A stretch of 7,516 nucleotides of DNA from Rhizobiaceae bacterium (GCA_028865845.1 JAGWJK010000182.1:1-7516); one strand, 5' to 3'. Positions 1 to 6,238 are shown, counted from the stretch's first letter. Notes: a model not told the origin generated them from the sequence alone. Numbers and translations are program-made.

Positions 1-838
1 TTTCGGTCAGGTCTACAGCGAATTCCTTCCCGACATCATCCACAGCGAAACCGGCCTTGACGTGACCGTGGCCTATAACGGCTGTCATGCCGGGTTGATG
101 AACGACCTGGTCGCCGGCCTTGCCGCCAACCATGCCCTCGTCGACGGCTCGCTGCGCAATTGGTCGCCGCGATTCGTGCTCGGTTGCGGCACCGGTTTCG
201 TCATGACGCTGATGGAACACATGCTGGGCGCGATGCCAGAGACTATCGAAGCGCCGACGGCGCGGCCACTCTCCATGATAGAGCTCGATCTTGCGGTGAT
301 GGTGTTCGACAAGATCGCCAACGTCCTGCGCTCGGCGGTCAACGCTCCCGGCGGTTTCGAACCCTATCTCGAACCGCCGCACAACATCGAGAACCGCGCG
401 AAGCCGGCTGCCGACCATGTGGACGAATTCGCCGCCGCGATCTCGATGACGATCACCCTCGGCAAGGCCGAATCGCAGATCGTCGTGGTCGTGCCGCAGC
501 GGGTCTTGCTACGCACGGTGGTGAGCGCGCCGAAGGCGAAGAACCCGACCGCGATATCGGAAGGCTGGACCGAGCAGCTGAGCGAGCAGGTCCGTCGCTC
601 GCAGGTGACGCTCGAAGCCCGCGTCCGGCTGCAGACGCTGACGCTGAACACGATCTCCAGGCTCGCCGTCGGCGACGTCATCCCCTTCATGGATGCCGGC
701 GACGTCCGTGTCGAGGTGAGCGCCAACAGCCGGGATCTCTACATCTGCGAATTCGGCCGCTCCGGCGAAAACTACACGGTACGCGTCAAGGACAATGTGA
801 ACTCGGAAGACGAACTGCTTCGGCATTTGATGAATTGA
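1..838 (+). CDS. fliM: Flagellar motor switch protein FliM (3' part, 5' end outside window)
   Basis: FliM is the C-ring protein that binds the phosphorylated chemotaxis response regulator and links FliG to FliN. The reading frame is open from base 2, so the start lies upstream; about 278 residues are visible, against roughly 315-330 for the family. The visible part begins in the CheC-like middle domain. The C-terminal SpoA domain occupies about the last 75 residues (from ...TLEARVRLQTLTLN through DVIPFMDAGDVRVEV) and is typical of FliM/FliN. Where enteric FliM has a glycine-rich FGGDGR-like stretch after the first domain half, this protein reads HMLGAMPETIEAP, a divergence expected of rhizobial FliM. 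It ends in TGA, 123 bases before fliN. The identification rests on the SpoA-like tail plus fliN, fliG and flhB downstream. The missing N-terminus, which should carry the CheY-binding motif, cannot be checked here. Confidence 0.9.
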   Translation, partial: FGQVYSEFLPDIIHSETGLDVTVAYNGCHAGLMNDLVAGLAANHALVDGSLRNWSPRFVLGCGTGFVMTLMEHMLGAMPETIEAPTARPLSMIELDLAVMVFDKIANVLRSAVNAPGGFEPYLEPPHNIENRAKPAADHVDEFAAAISMTITLGKAESQIVVVVPQRVLLRTVVSAPKAKNPTAISEGWTEQLSEQVRRSQVTLEARVRLQTLTLNTISRLAVGDVIPFMDAGDVRVEVSANSRDLYICEFGRSGENYTVRVKDNVNSEDELLRHLMN

Positions 839-867
839 TCAGCATTCCTGACTTACCTGCTTGATTT

Positions 868-912
868 GGCATGACCTTATCCAAAAACCGTTTTGCACTT
901 TCTAAAACCAGG
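868..912. repeat. Decayed rhizobial intergenic palindrome (probable)
   Basis: The stretch GCATGACCTTATCC, then AAAAACCG, then GCACTTTCTAAAACC resembles, from memory, a short palindrome found many times between genes in rhizobial genomes (left arm like GCATGATC..CCGAAAACCG, right arm like CACTTTTCGG..ATCATGC). The left arm and centre are recognisable, but the right arm no longer matches it and does not pair well. It occupies the middle of the 123-base fliM-fliN gap. The family assignment is from memory and was not searched. Confidence 0.45.
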
Positions 913-961
913 CCCGCCGTGACGGCAGCTTGAGGCAAGTTTCAACTGGAATAGTGATTTC

Positions 962-1501
962 ATGGCTACGAAGAAGACACAGAAAAGCAGCGAGGAATCG
1001 CTGGATCTCACGAACAGCGACGCCGCATTGGACGACGCGATCGACGGCCTGCGCGGCGTTCTGAAGAAGGATGCCGATGGCGGAATGCCGGAGTTCGGCG
1101 ACACCTTCGGTGCGACGGAACCGGGAACCGGCCTTTCGGCGTTCGGCGACGAATTCGGCGGGGACGATGCCGGCTCGACCTTCGGCGGCGGCGGCGATTT
1201 CGGTGGTTCATCCTTCGGCGAATCGGCTACACCGGGAAGCGCGCTTACCGCCAACATGGACTTGATCATGGACATCCCGATCGATGTCCAGATCGTGCTC
1301 GGCACCAGCCGCATGCAGGTCTCCGGCCTGATGAACCTGACCGAGGGCGCCATCATCGCCCTCGACAAGAAGATCGGCGAGCCGGTCGAGATTACCGTCA
1401 ACGGCCGCAGGATCGGCCGCGGCGAGATTACCGTACTGGAACATGACGATACCCGCTTCGGCATCAAGCTGATCGAAGTATCGAACTCTGGAACGAAATA
1501 A
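962..1501 (+). CDS. fliN: Flagellar motor switch protein FliN with FG-rich N-terminal extension
   Basis: FliN forms the base of the C-ring with FliM and also helps dock export cargo. The protein is 179 residues, longer than the roughly 137 of enteric FliN. Residues 1-40 are charged and probably helical in part ([13 protein letters not shown]). Residues 41-95 are low-complexity, rich in Gly, Phe, Asp and Ser, with seven FG dipeptides (45, 49, 61, 65, 74, 80, 85). Residues 100-175 are the SpoA domain, with the FliN pattern [20 protein letters not shown] followed by [11 protein letters not shown] and RFGIKLIEV. The ATG at 962 gives a native-looking Met-Ala start. Its ribosome site is weak (TGGAA, 10 bases upstream). 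It follows fliM by 123 bases and precedes fliG by 134 bases. The C-terminal domain and the neighbours make the call secure; the role of the extension is unknown. Confidence 0.95.
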   Translation: MATKKTQKSSEESLDLTNSDAALDDAIDGLRGVLKKDADGGMPEFGDTFGATEPGTGLSAFGDEFGGDDAGSTFGGGGDFGGSSFGESATPGSALTANMDLIMDIPIDVQIVLGTSRMQVSGLMNLTEGAIIALDKKIGEPVEITVNGRRIGRGEITVLEHDDTRFGIKLIEVSNSGTK

Positions 1502-1531
1502 TGCAGCGCGTTCTGGCTGTCTGATTTCGGC

Positions 1532-1570
1532 TGATCCCTTGCCCGCGCGGCGCCGCGGCGGCAGGGATCA
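1532..1570 (+). promoter_or_regulatory. Strong GC-rich hairpin between fliN and fliG
   Basis: TGATCCC (1532-1538) pairs with GGGATCA (1564-1570). TGCC then pairs with GGCA after a one-base bulge, and the centre GCGGCGCCGC is itself self-complementary. No T-run follows, so this is not a classical intrinsic terminator. It may stabilise or end mRNA segments, slow polymerase, or be a remnant of an intergenic palindrome (GGGATCATGC at its right edge resembles the end of the rhizobial repeat). The hairpin is seen in the sequence; its role is inference. Confidence 0.5.
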
Positions 1571-1605
1571 TGCACCGGACGGCCTAAATCTGCTCTGGTA
1601 GAGCC

Positions 1606-1630
1606 TGATCCCTGTTCGGGACGGAGAGGA
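1606..1630 (+). promoter_or_regulatory. fliG ribosome binding site with adjacent small hairpin
   Basis: GGAGAGGA at 1623-1630 lies 5 bases before the fliG ATG at 1636, a strong Shine-Dalgarno sequence. Directly before it, TCCC (1609-1612) can pair with GGGA (1618-1621) over a five-base loop. A copy of TGATCCC (1606-1612) is also complementary to GGGATCA at 1564-1570, the right arm of the larger hairpin upstream, so two exclusive folds are possible. Confidence 0.5.
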
Positions 1631-1635
1631 AGACC

Positions 1636-2682
1636 ATGATGGACTTTGACGATTTCAGCGGCGGTGCTCTTGCCGAGAAACCGTTATCCCAGGCTGAAAA
1701 GGCCGCGGCCGTTCTTCTTGCCATGGGCAAGCAGGTCGCGGGACGGCTGCTCAAATATTTCACGCAACACGAACTCCAGCTCATCATCGCCTCGGCGCAA
1801 TCGCTGCGGCCCATCCCGCCCGACGAACTGGCGCAGCTCGTGGCGGAGTTCGAAGATCTCTTCACCGAAGGCGCCGGTCTCATGGACAACGCCAAGGCGA
1901 TCGAAAGCATCCTGGAAGAAGGCCTGACGCCTGACGAAGTCGACAGCCTGCTCGGCCGGCGCACCACCTTCCAGGCCTACGAGACCTCGATCTGGGACCG
2001 CCTGGGCGAAGCCGAACCTGCCTTCGTCGCCAAGTTCTTCCTCAAGGAACACCCGCAGACCATCGCCTACGTCCTGTCGATGATGCCGTCCTCCTTCGGC
2101 GCCAAGGTTCTGCTGCAATTGCCCGAAGAGCAGCGCGCCGACATCATGAACCGTACGGTCAACCTCAAGGATGTCAGCCCGAAGGCTGCGCAGATCATCG
2201 AGAACCGCGTCCTCGGCTTGATGGCGGAGATCGAAGCAGAACGCAACGCCGCCGGCTCGACGAAGGTCGCGGACCTCATGAACGAACTCGACAAGCCGCA
2301 GGTCGACACCTTGCTCAACTCGCTGGAAACGATCAGCAAGGAAGCCGTCGACAAGGTTCGCCCGAAGATCTTCCTCTTCGACGACCTCACCATCATGCCG
2401 CAGCCGAGCCGCGTTCTCCTGCTCAACGACATCGCCGCCGACATCCTCACGATGGCGCTGCGCGGTTCGTCTGCGGAAATCCGCGAGATCGTGCTCTCCT
2501 CGATCAGCCCGCGCCAGCGCCGCATGATCGAATCGGACCTGCAGGGCGGCAGCACCGGCATCAATCCGCGCGAAATCGCCATCGCGCGCCGCGCGATCGC
2601 CCAGGAAGCCATCCGGCTCGCCAATTCAGGTCAGATCCAGCTCAAGGAAAAAGAGAAAGCGCCTGTGGAGGAAGCCGCGTGA
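1636..2682 (+). CDS. fliG: Flagellar motor switch protein FliG
   Basis: FliG joins the MS-ring (FliF) to the C-ring and carries the charged surface on which the MotA/MotB stators act. The 348 residues match the family length. The N-terminal FliF-binding domain is about residues 15-110 (LSQAEKAAAVLLAMGKQVAGRLLK). The middle domain, about 115-200, contains the conserved EHPQT motif at 138-142 that contacts FliM. The C-terminal torque domain is about 225-335. By eye alignment with E. coli FliG, charged positions K264, R281 and D289 correspond to R276, R293 and D301, whereas D288 corresponds to S300 and R297 to about N310, so part of the classical charge set differs. Start at 1636: ATG with GGAGAGGA 5 bases upstream; a second ATG follows at 1639, so the exact first Met is uncertain by one residue. 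A terminator-like hairpin follows the gene. Confidence 0.97.
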   Translation: MMDFDDFSGGALAEKPLSQAEKAAAVLLAMGKQVAGRLLKYFTQHELQLIIASAQSLRPIPPDELAQLVAEFEDLFTEGAGLMDNAKAIESILEEGLTPDEVDSLLGRRTTFQAYETSIWDRLGEAEPAFVAKFFLKEHPQTIAYVLSMMPSSFGAKVLLQLPEEQRADIMNRTVNLKDVSPKAAQIIENRVLGLMAEIEAERNAAGSTKVADLMNELDKPQVDTLLNSLETISKEAVDKVRPKIFLFDDLTIMPQPSRVLLLNDIAADILTMALRGSSAEIREIVLSSISPRQRRMIESDLQGGSTGINPREIAIARRAIAQEAIRLANSGQIQLKEKEKAPVEEAA

Positions 2683-2718
2683 CCGGCGCGCGACTCACCT
2701 GAAGTGTCCTAGAGTTCC

Positions 2719-2754
2719 AAAGCATCCCGCCTTCCTGACGAAGCGGGGTGCTTT
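2719..2754 (+). terminator. Terminator-like hairpin between fliG and flhB
   Basis: AAAGCATCCCGC (2719-2730) pairs with GCGGGGTGCTTT (2743-2754) over a 12-base loop. It is a 12-bp stem with one G-U pair, followed by AACATTTTAG. The T-tract is short, so termination may be partial, acting as an attenuator that lowers flhB relative to fliG. It lies 37 bases after the fliG stop and 65 bases before the flhB start. The opposite strand has no gene ending here, so it belongs to the + strand transcript. Confidence 0.6.
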
Positions 2755-2803
2755 AACATTTTAGACCAACGGCTGCACATGATGCGCGGCTGCGTTCCGT
2801 TTC

Positions 2804-2827
2804 ATGAAGGACGGCTTCTTTGGCTGA
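2804..2827 (+). promoter_or_regulatory. flhB translation start region: AAGGA, TTG start, overlapping 7-codon ORF
   Basis: AAGGA (2807-2811) stands 8 bases before the TTG at 2820. A TGA in the flhB frame at 2805-2807 blocks any upstream extension. The next in-frame ATG is about 21 codons inside the conserved N-terminal region, so TTG is the likely start. An ATG at 2804 in another frame opens a 7-residue ORF whose TGA (2825-2827) overlaps the second and third codons of flhB, which would allow termination-reinitiation. That possible coupling is inference. Confidence 0.55.
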
Positions 2828-3896
2828 CGAAGACAAGGACAGTAAAACAGAAAGCCCGACGGAGAAAAAACTCCGCGAGACTATGGATAAGGGCAATGTC
2901 CCTCACTCCCGAGAAGCGACCCTCTTCGCCTCGATGCTCGCGACGGTCATCTACGTGACTTTCTTCCTGCCGGCACGCATGGGCCGCATGGGCGAAGTCC
3001 TGCGCGATCTGTTCGAGAAGCCCGACCAATGGTCGCTGGAGACCGGTCCCGACGCGATTTCACTGTTCACGCGAATCGGCTGGGAAATCGCCAACCTCCT
3101 CGTGCCCGCCGTCGTGCTTTTCTTCGTGTTCGGCATCGGCGCGTCGATGTTCCAGAACCTGCCGACCCCGGTCCTCAACCGCATAGCGCCGCAGTTTTCG
3201 CGAATCTCGCCGGCGTCGGGCTTCAGCCGGATCTTCAGCACCTCGGGCATGGTCGAATTCGCCAAGTCGCTCGCAAAGATCGTGGTCGTCGGCATCATCA
3301 TGTTCTTCGTGCTGCGCAGCCAGTTCTTCCATGCCATCGACGCGATGGTATCCGATCCACAGACCATCTTTGTTCGCTTGTCGACCATCGTCGAGCGCAT
3401 CCTGACCATCGTGCTGTTGGCGACCGCCGTCGTCGGCATCGCCGATATTTTCTGGACCCGTCATCACTGGTTCGACGAGTTGAAGATGACGAAGCAGGAA
3501 GTCAAGGACGAGTTCAAGCAGGCGCAGGGCGACCCGATCGTCAAATCGCGCCAGCGCTCGATCGCCCGTGACCGCGCCCGCCGGCGCATGATGAAGCAGG
3601 TGCCGCGCGCCACACTTGTGATCGCCAACCCGACGCACTTTGCCGTCGCGCTGCGCTATGTCCGGGAAGAAAACGACGCGCCTGTCGTCGTTGCCAAGGG
3701 GCAGGACCTTATTGCGCTTAAAATCAGAGAGATAGCCGAGAAAAACGGCATCCCCGTCTTCGAAGATCCGCCGCTCGCGCGCTCCATGTTTGCGCAAGTC
3801 TCGGTGGATAGTGTCATCCCGTCAGTATTTTACAAAGCTGTCGCAGAGCTCATCCATCGGATCTATGCGCAGTCGAATAGAAAACGGGTACGATAA
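2820..3896 (+). CDS. flhB: Flagellar type III export protein FlhB
   Basis: FlhB is an inner-membrane component of the flagellar export gate; its self-cleaving cytoplasmic domain switches export from rod/hook to filament substrates. The 358 residues fit the family (383 in Salmonella). The N-terminus (residues 7-30, [14 protein letters not shown] then KGNVPHSRE) is the conserved FlhB/YscU signature. Four membrane segments can be seen at roughly 34-50, 90-110, 152-168 and 190-212. The cytoplasmic domain carries the [12 protein letters not shown] linker (about 222-233) and the NPTH autocleavage motif at 270-273, with cleavage expected between Asn270 and Pro271, followed by HFAVALRY. The TTG start is chosen because an in-frame stop lies 15 bases upstream and the encoded [11 protein letters not shown] matches family N-termini. 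The TAA stop is 4 bases before the next gene, suggesting coupling. The tail (RKRVR) is shorter than in enterics. Confidence 0.97.
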   Translation: MADEDKDSKTESPTEKKLRETMDKGNVPHSREATLFASMLATVIYVTFFLPARMGRMGEVLRDLFEKPDQWSLETGPDAISLFTRIGWEIANLLVPAVVLFFVFGIGASMFQNLPTPVLNRIAPQFSRISPASGFSRIFSTSGMVEFAKSLAKIVVVGIIMFFVLRSQFFHAIDAMVSDPQTIFVRLSTIVERILTIVLLATAVVGIADIFWTRHHWFDELKMTKQEVKDEFKQAQGDPIVKSRQRSIARDRARRRMMKQVPRATLVIANPTHFAVALRYVREENDAPVVVAKGQDLIALKIREIAEKNGIPVFEDPPLARSMFAQVSVDSVIPSVFYKAVAELIHRIYAQSNRKRVR

Positions 3897-3900
3897 ATCA

Positions 3901-4338
3901 ATGAAAAAATGCCCCTACTCTGCCCAACGTGAACGAATCCTGGCCGAGGCGATCAGCCCGGTCGCCAGCGAACTTAGACTGCTCGATGCTGCCGATCTGA
4001 TTTCGCTGTTGCGCTTTGAGTGCTACGGCAATCTCGCGGATCTCGTCGCATCGGCTGCCGAGCTTTATTTTCTTCCAGGCACGGTCAATTTCGGTCTCGG
4101 CGGCGACTATAAGCTTGAATGGGGCGGGCCCGCCGAAGTTACTCTCGACCTGGAAATCAAACCGCAGGGCGTCACCATCTACGCCCGCCTCTCGCTTGCC
4201 GAAAACCATGCCGGCATCGAAATCAATCATATCGCCTTCGAGAAGGGCTCGGCCGACCCGGACGAAAATACCGCCCTTCTCGCCCGCAGTCTGCGGGATT
4301 CCCGCTACGCGATCGGCGGAGCGGCGACGGCTGCCTGA
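3901..4338 (+). CDS. Conserved-type hypothetical protein following flhB
   Basis: I do not recognise a domain in this 145-residue protein. Residues 7-58 look helical (ISPVASELRLLDAADLISLL, then NLADLVASAAELYF). Residues 60-114 look like a run of beta strands (VNFGLGG, YKLEWG, AEVTLDLEI, GVTIYARLSL, GIEINHIAFE). Residues 117-137 are probably helical and the end is Ala/Gly rich. There is no signal peptide or membrane segment, so a cytoplasmic protein is likely; there are two cysteines (4 and 41). The ATG at 3901 is chosen over in-frame TTG/GTG codons inside flhB because it sits 4 bases after the flhB stop. Its own ribosome site is poor, so translation may depend on flhB. It is the last gene of the + strand unit and converges on visR. 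From memory, S. meliloti has a hypothetical gene in the same place, which suggests a conserved flagellar accessory role (inference). Confidence 0.8.
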   Translation: MKKCPYSAQRERILAEAISPVASELRLLDAADLISLLRFECYGNLADLVASAAELYFLPGTVNFGLGGDYKLEWGGPAEVTLDLEIKPQGVTIYARLSLAENHAGIEINHIAFEKGSADPDENTALLARSLRDSRYAIGGAATAA

Positions 4339-4367
4339 GACGACAGAACACTCTCAAATCTTGAAAT

Positions 4368-4388
4368 GAAAATCCGCTTCGGAAGCGT
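4368..4388 (-). terminator. Possible visR terminator
   Basis: Reading the - strand, just after the visR stop, CGCTT-CCG-AAGCG (4387-4375) forms a 5-bp hairpin followed by GATTTTCATTTC. The stem is short, so it would be a weak terminator. It sits in the 55-base gap between two convergent genes. Confidence 0.4.
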
Positions 4389-4393
4389 CGGCG

Positions 4394-5140
4394 TCAGCTG
4401 ATGTAACCGAAGCGGATCGCTTTTGCGATCGCCTGGATGCGGTTGACGCTATCGAGCTTGATCGTCGCCGAGCCGAGATAGGCATTGACAGTATGCACCG
4501 AGAGGCGGAGCTTTTCGGCGATCTCTTCGCTGATGCGGCCATCTCCGGCAAGCTGCAGACAGGCGATCTCGCGTTCGCTAAGTGCTTCGGCCGCCGGCGA
4601 GCGGCGTTCGTCGAGCGACAGGAGGTCCATCATGATCTGGCAGCTGCGCCCATGCAGCTCGACGATCATGTCGCTGGCGAGGTCCATGAACTTGGCCGCG
4701 AAGATGACGTAGCCGTTGCCGACCGATCCCAGCCGCACCGGGAAGGCAACGCCTGCAAACGGCAGGAGATGCGGTTTCAAACGCGTCGTGAAGGAGGCGA
4801 AGTCTGGCGTCTCGGCGGTGCTGTCGCTATCGCGGCCGTTCCACATCAGCGGCAGCAGCGACTTCTCGATATGCTCGATCAGTGCCTCGCCATAGGCCTC
4901 CACGAAGGCCTTGTTCAGGCCGGGATTGACCGAGCCCCAGTTGTCGAGTTCGCACACCAGGCGCTGCTTGCTCGGCAGGCCGGAACCGGCGACGCGGTAA
5001 ATGGCGAAATTCTGTGCGTCGATCAGCTTCTGCATCGACACCAGCTTCGGAAAAAGATCGGAGCGGCTGGAAATCCTGTGCGCGCGGCCAAATCTCGTTT
5101 CGCCCGGTATGTCTGTCGTTCTATCGGGCTGGTATCGCAT
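4394..5140 (-). CDS. visR: LuxR-family transcriptional regulator VisR
   Basis: VisR acts with VisN, probably as a heterodimer, as a top-level activator of flagellar, motor and chemotaxis genes in S. meliloti, partly through the regulator Rem; it is also needed for motility in Agrobacterium. The protein is 248 residues, close to the 246 I recall for S. meliloti. Residues 1-175 form a ligand-binding-like domain without the full set of conserved acyl-homoserine-lactone residues that I would expect in LuxR/TraR. Residues 186-245 are a LuxR/GerE helix-turn-helix: LSEREIACLQLAGDGRISEE, then IAEKLRLSVHTVNAYLGS. The ATG at 5140 lies 11 bases after the visN stop with only a weak AGG before it, suggesting coupling to visN. 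The frame stays open upstream to 5503, but that part is antiparallel-frame shadow within visN. No luxI-like gene is visible. Confidence 0.92.
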   Translation of the reverse strand: MRYQPDRTTDIPGETRFGRAHRISSRSDLFPKLVSMQKLIDAQNFAIYRVAGSGLPSKQRLVCELDNWGSVNPGLNKAFVEAYGEALIEHIEKSLLPLMWNGRDSDSTAETPDFASFTTRLKPHLLPFAGVAFPVRLGSVGNGYVIFAAKFMDLASDMIVELHGRSCQIMMDLLSLDERRSPAAEALSEREIACLQLAGDGRISEEIAEKLRLSVHTVNAYLGSATIKLDSVNRIQAIAKAIRFGYIS

Positions 5141-5151
5141 TGCCTGAGCTT

Positions 5152-5898
5152 TCAAACGAGGTTGTTGCGGACGGCGAAGGCAATCGCTTCGGAGCGTGTT
5201 TTCGTGGCCGTCTTGCGCATGACGCTGGTGATGTAGTTGTTGATGGTGTTGCGGGAGATACCGAGGATCATGGCGATCTCGTCGCTGGTCTTGCCCTCGG
5301 CGATCCAGAACAGGCATTCCAGCTCGCGCTCGGTCAGATCGAAATCCCGCTCCGTCTTGCCTTCGACGCCATGCGTGGAGCTGGCGAAATAACCGGCCAG
5401 CAGTCCGACGTCGCGCAGCCGATCCGGCGACAGCACGGCGCCTTCGCGGGTCAAAAGCATCAGCGAAAAACGAGTGCGGCCGACATTGAAAGTCAACGAG
5501 CAATAGATCCGGCTAACACCTTCAGGCAGCTCGACGTCATCGGCAAGACGAGCAAAATTCGGATGGAAGAGCGACAGGCTCTTTTCAAGCTCTCCCGTGC
5601 GGCCGTAGCCGCTGGTGAGCTCGGCGGCGAGGCGCCGGACCAGATCGAAAGGCCAGTCGGAGGAGACGACGAAATCCAGGCCGCTTTCCTGGATGAGATC
5701 GCTGCGAGCAAGCAGATAATGCGAAGCGCCGGCATAATCCGTAAGCACACGGAGGCCAGACTGAAGATAGGTCGGCCCGGCAATGCCGCTCAGCTGTCCG
5801 ACGAGCTGATCGCGCGACATCGACTTTATGGAAACCGCCACCCGCGGGTCCATGTCGCCTTTGCCTGCCTGCGATACCTGCATGTCCATTTTTTGCAT
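5152..5898 (-). CDS. visN: LuxR-family transcriptional regulator VisN
   Basis: VisN is the partner of VisR in the master activator of rhizobial motility. The 248 residues match the expected size (about 251 in S. meliloti, from memory). Residues 30-178 form the N-terminal sensory-type domain, with SSDWPFDLVRRL (79-90) resembling the S-x-(W/Y)-P segment of autoinducer-binding domains. Residues 188-247 are the LuxR/GerE DNA-binding domain: LTERELECLFWIAEGKTSDE, then IAMILGISRNTINNYITSVM. The start is ambiguous: ATG at 5898 (AGAGG 6 bases upstream) or ATG at 5889 (AGGA about 9 bases upstream), a difference of three residues. It is first in a two-gene unit with visR and is preceded by a 520-base non-coding region that separates it from fliF and its terminator, which points to its own promoter. 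Confidence 0.93.
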   Translation of the reverse strand: MQKMDMQVSQAGKGDMDPRVAVSIKSMSRDQLVGQLSGIAGPTYLQSGLRVLTDYAGASHYLLARSDLIQESGLDFVVSSDWPFDLVRRLAAELTSGYGRTGELEKSLSLFHPNFARLADDVELPEGVSRIYCSLTFNVGRTRFSLMLLTREGAVLSPDRLRDVGLLAGYFASSTHGVEGKTERDFDLTERELECLFWIAEGKTSDEIAMILGISRNTINNYITSVMRKTATKTRSEAIAFAVRNNLV

Positions 5899-5912
5899 TT
5901 CCTGCCTCTGAC

Positions 5913-5928
5913 TGACGATTAAACGTCA
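5913..5928. promoter_or_regulatory. Palindrome TGACG-N6-CGTCA just upstream of visN
   Basis: TGACG (5913-5917) and CGTCA (5924-5928) flank ATTAAA. The right edge lies about 30 bases and the left edge about 15 bases before the visN ATG at 5898, next to the ribosome site. It could be an operator or a small mRNA hairpin controlling initiation. The dyad is seen; the function is not known. Confidence 0.4.
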
Positions 5929-5964
5929 ACGAGAGCATTGCTCTGTCTGGACCTAGCGCATACC

Positions 5965-5992
5965 CCTCGAAAATCGACCCGATTTTCCGAGG
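5965..5992. promoter_or_regulatory. Long imperfect palindrome in the visN leader
   Basis: CCTCG plus AAAATCG (5965-5976) pairs with CGATTTT (5980-5986) and CGAGG (5988-5992), leaving a 3-base loop ACC and one bulged base at 5987: a 12-bp stem. It lies 67 bases upstream of visN. It could be a DNA operator for a dimeric regulator or an RNA hairpin in the leader. No T-run follows on the visN strand, so it is not a terminator. Confidence 0.5.
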
Positions 5993-5993
5993 T

Positions 5994-6065
5994 TCACGCA
6001 CCAACTCGATAAGACCGCCGCACCCCGGACTTCGGAGAAAAACCGGCGCGGCAGCACCCCAACAT
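5994..6065 (-). CDS. Possible 23-residue leader ORF upstream of visN
   Basis: On the visN strand an ATG at 6065 opens 23 codons (MLGCCRAGFSPKSGVRRSYR, then VGA) ending in TGA at 5996-5994. GAGGCGG (6077-6071) stands 5 bases before the ATG, one of the best ribosome-site-like sequences in the window. The stop codon is one base from the 12-bp hairpin at 5992-5965. This layout recalls a leader peptide. The ORF is short enough to occur by chance, and there is no codon or homology support. Confidence 0.25.
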   Translation of the reverse strand: MLGCCRAGFSPKSGVRRSYRVGA

Positions 6066-6155
6066 AAATTCCGCCTCAGTTTGATTCCCTTATGCGAATC
6101 ACCCGAAGCTCAACCAACACAACTATAGCCCGACTTCCATAAAACCCGGCATCTC

Positions 6156-6238
6156 CGAATTCTACGAATTTACCGAACGCAAAATCCGTGATTTGATTCG
6201 CTCAAGTATTACACAATTCGTATTATTTAAATCGAATT
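6156..6238. repeat. Cluster of CGAATT-type repeats in the visN upstream region
   Basis: CGAATT occurs at 6156-6161 and 6165-6170, with a partial CGAA at 6174-6177, giving a 9-base period. The reverse word AATTCG is at 6215-6220, and CGAATT appears again at 6233-6238, the last two forming an inverted pair with a 12-base spacer. Such phased copies may be binding sites for a regulator or an AT-rich target for a MucR/Ros-type protein (inference). Confidence 0.4.

Noticed and set aside
877..1575. A 232-codon open frame on the - strand covering all of fliN
   Set aside because: It is an antisense shadow: Ser/Pro-rich composition mirrors the Gly/Asp-rich fliN codons, there is no recognisable domain, and fliN on the other strand is certain.
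2753..2760. CtrA half-site (TTAACATT resembling TTAACCAT) before flhB
   Set aside because: There is one mismatch, no second half-site at the right spacing, and the bases are part of the terminator-like hairpin tail.
3790..3900. Longer version of the post-flhB gene starting inside flhB at a TTG
   Set aside because: The extra 37 residues overlap the conserved end of FlhB; ATG at 3901, 4 bases after the flhB stop, is the simpler start.
5141..5503. Upstream extension of the visR frame to 5503
   Set aside because: The added segment lies inside visN in another frame, is Arg-rich and unlike any regulator; the ATG at 5140 gives the family length and sits 11 bases after the visN stop.
4394..5898. 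Quorum-sensing (acyl-homoserine-lactone) receptor pair
   Set aside because: The DNA-binding domains are LuxR type, but no luxI-like synthase is present, the ligand domains lack the classical residue set as far as I can see, and the flagellar context fits VisN/VisR.
5014..5922. A 302-codon open frame on the + strand opposite visN and the visR start
   Set aside because: It runs antisense to two clearly identified LuxR-type genes in GC-rich DNA and has no recognisable motif.
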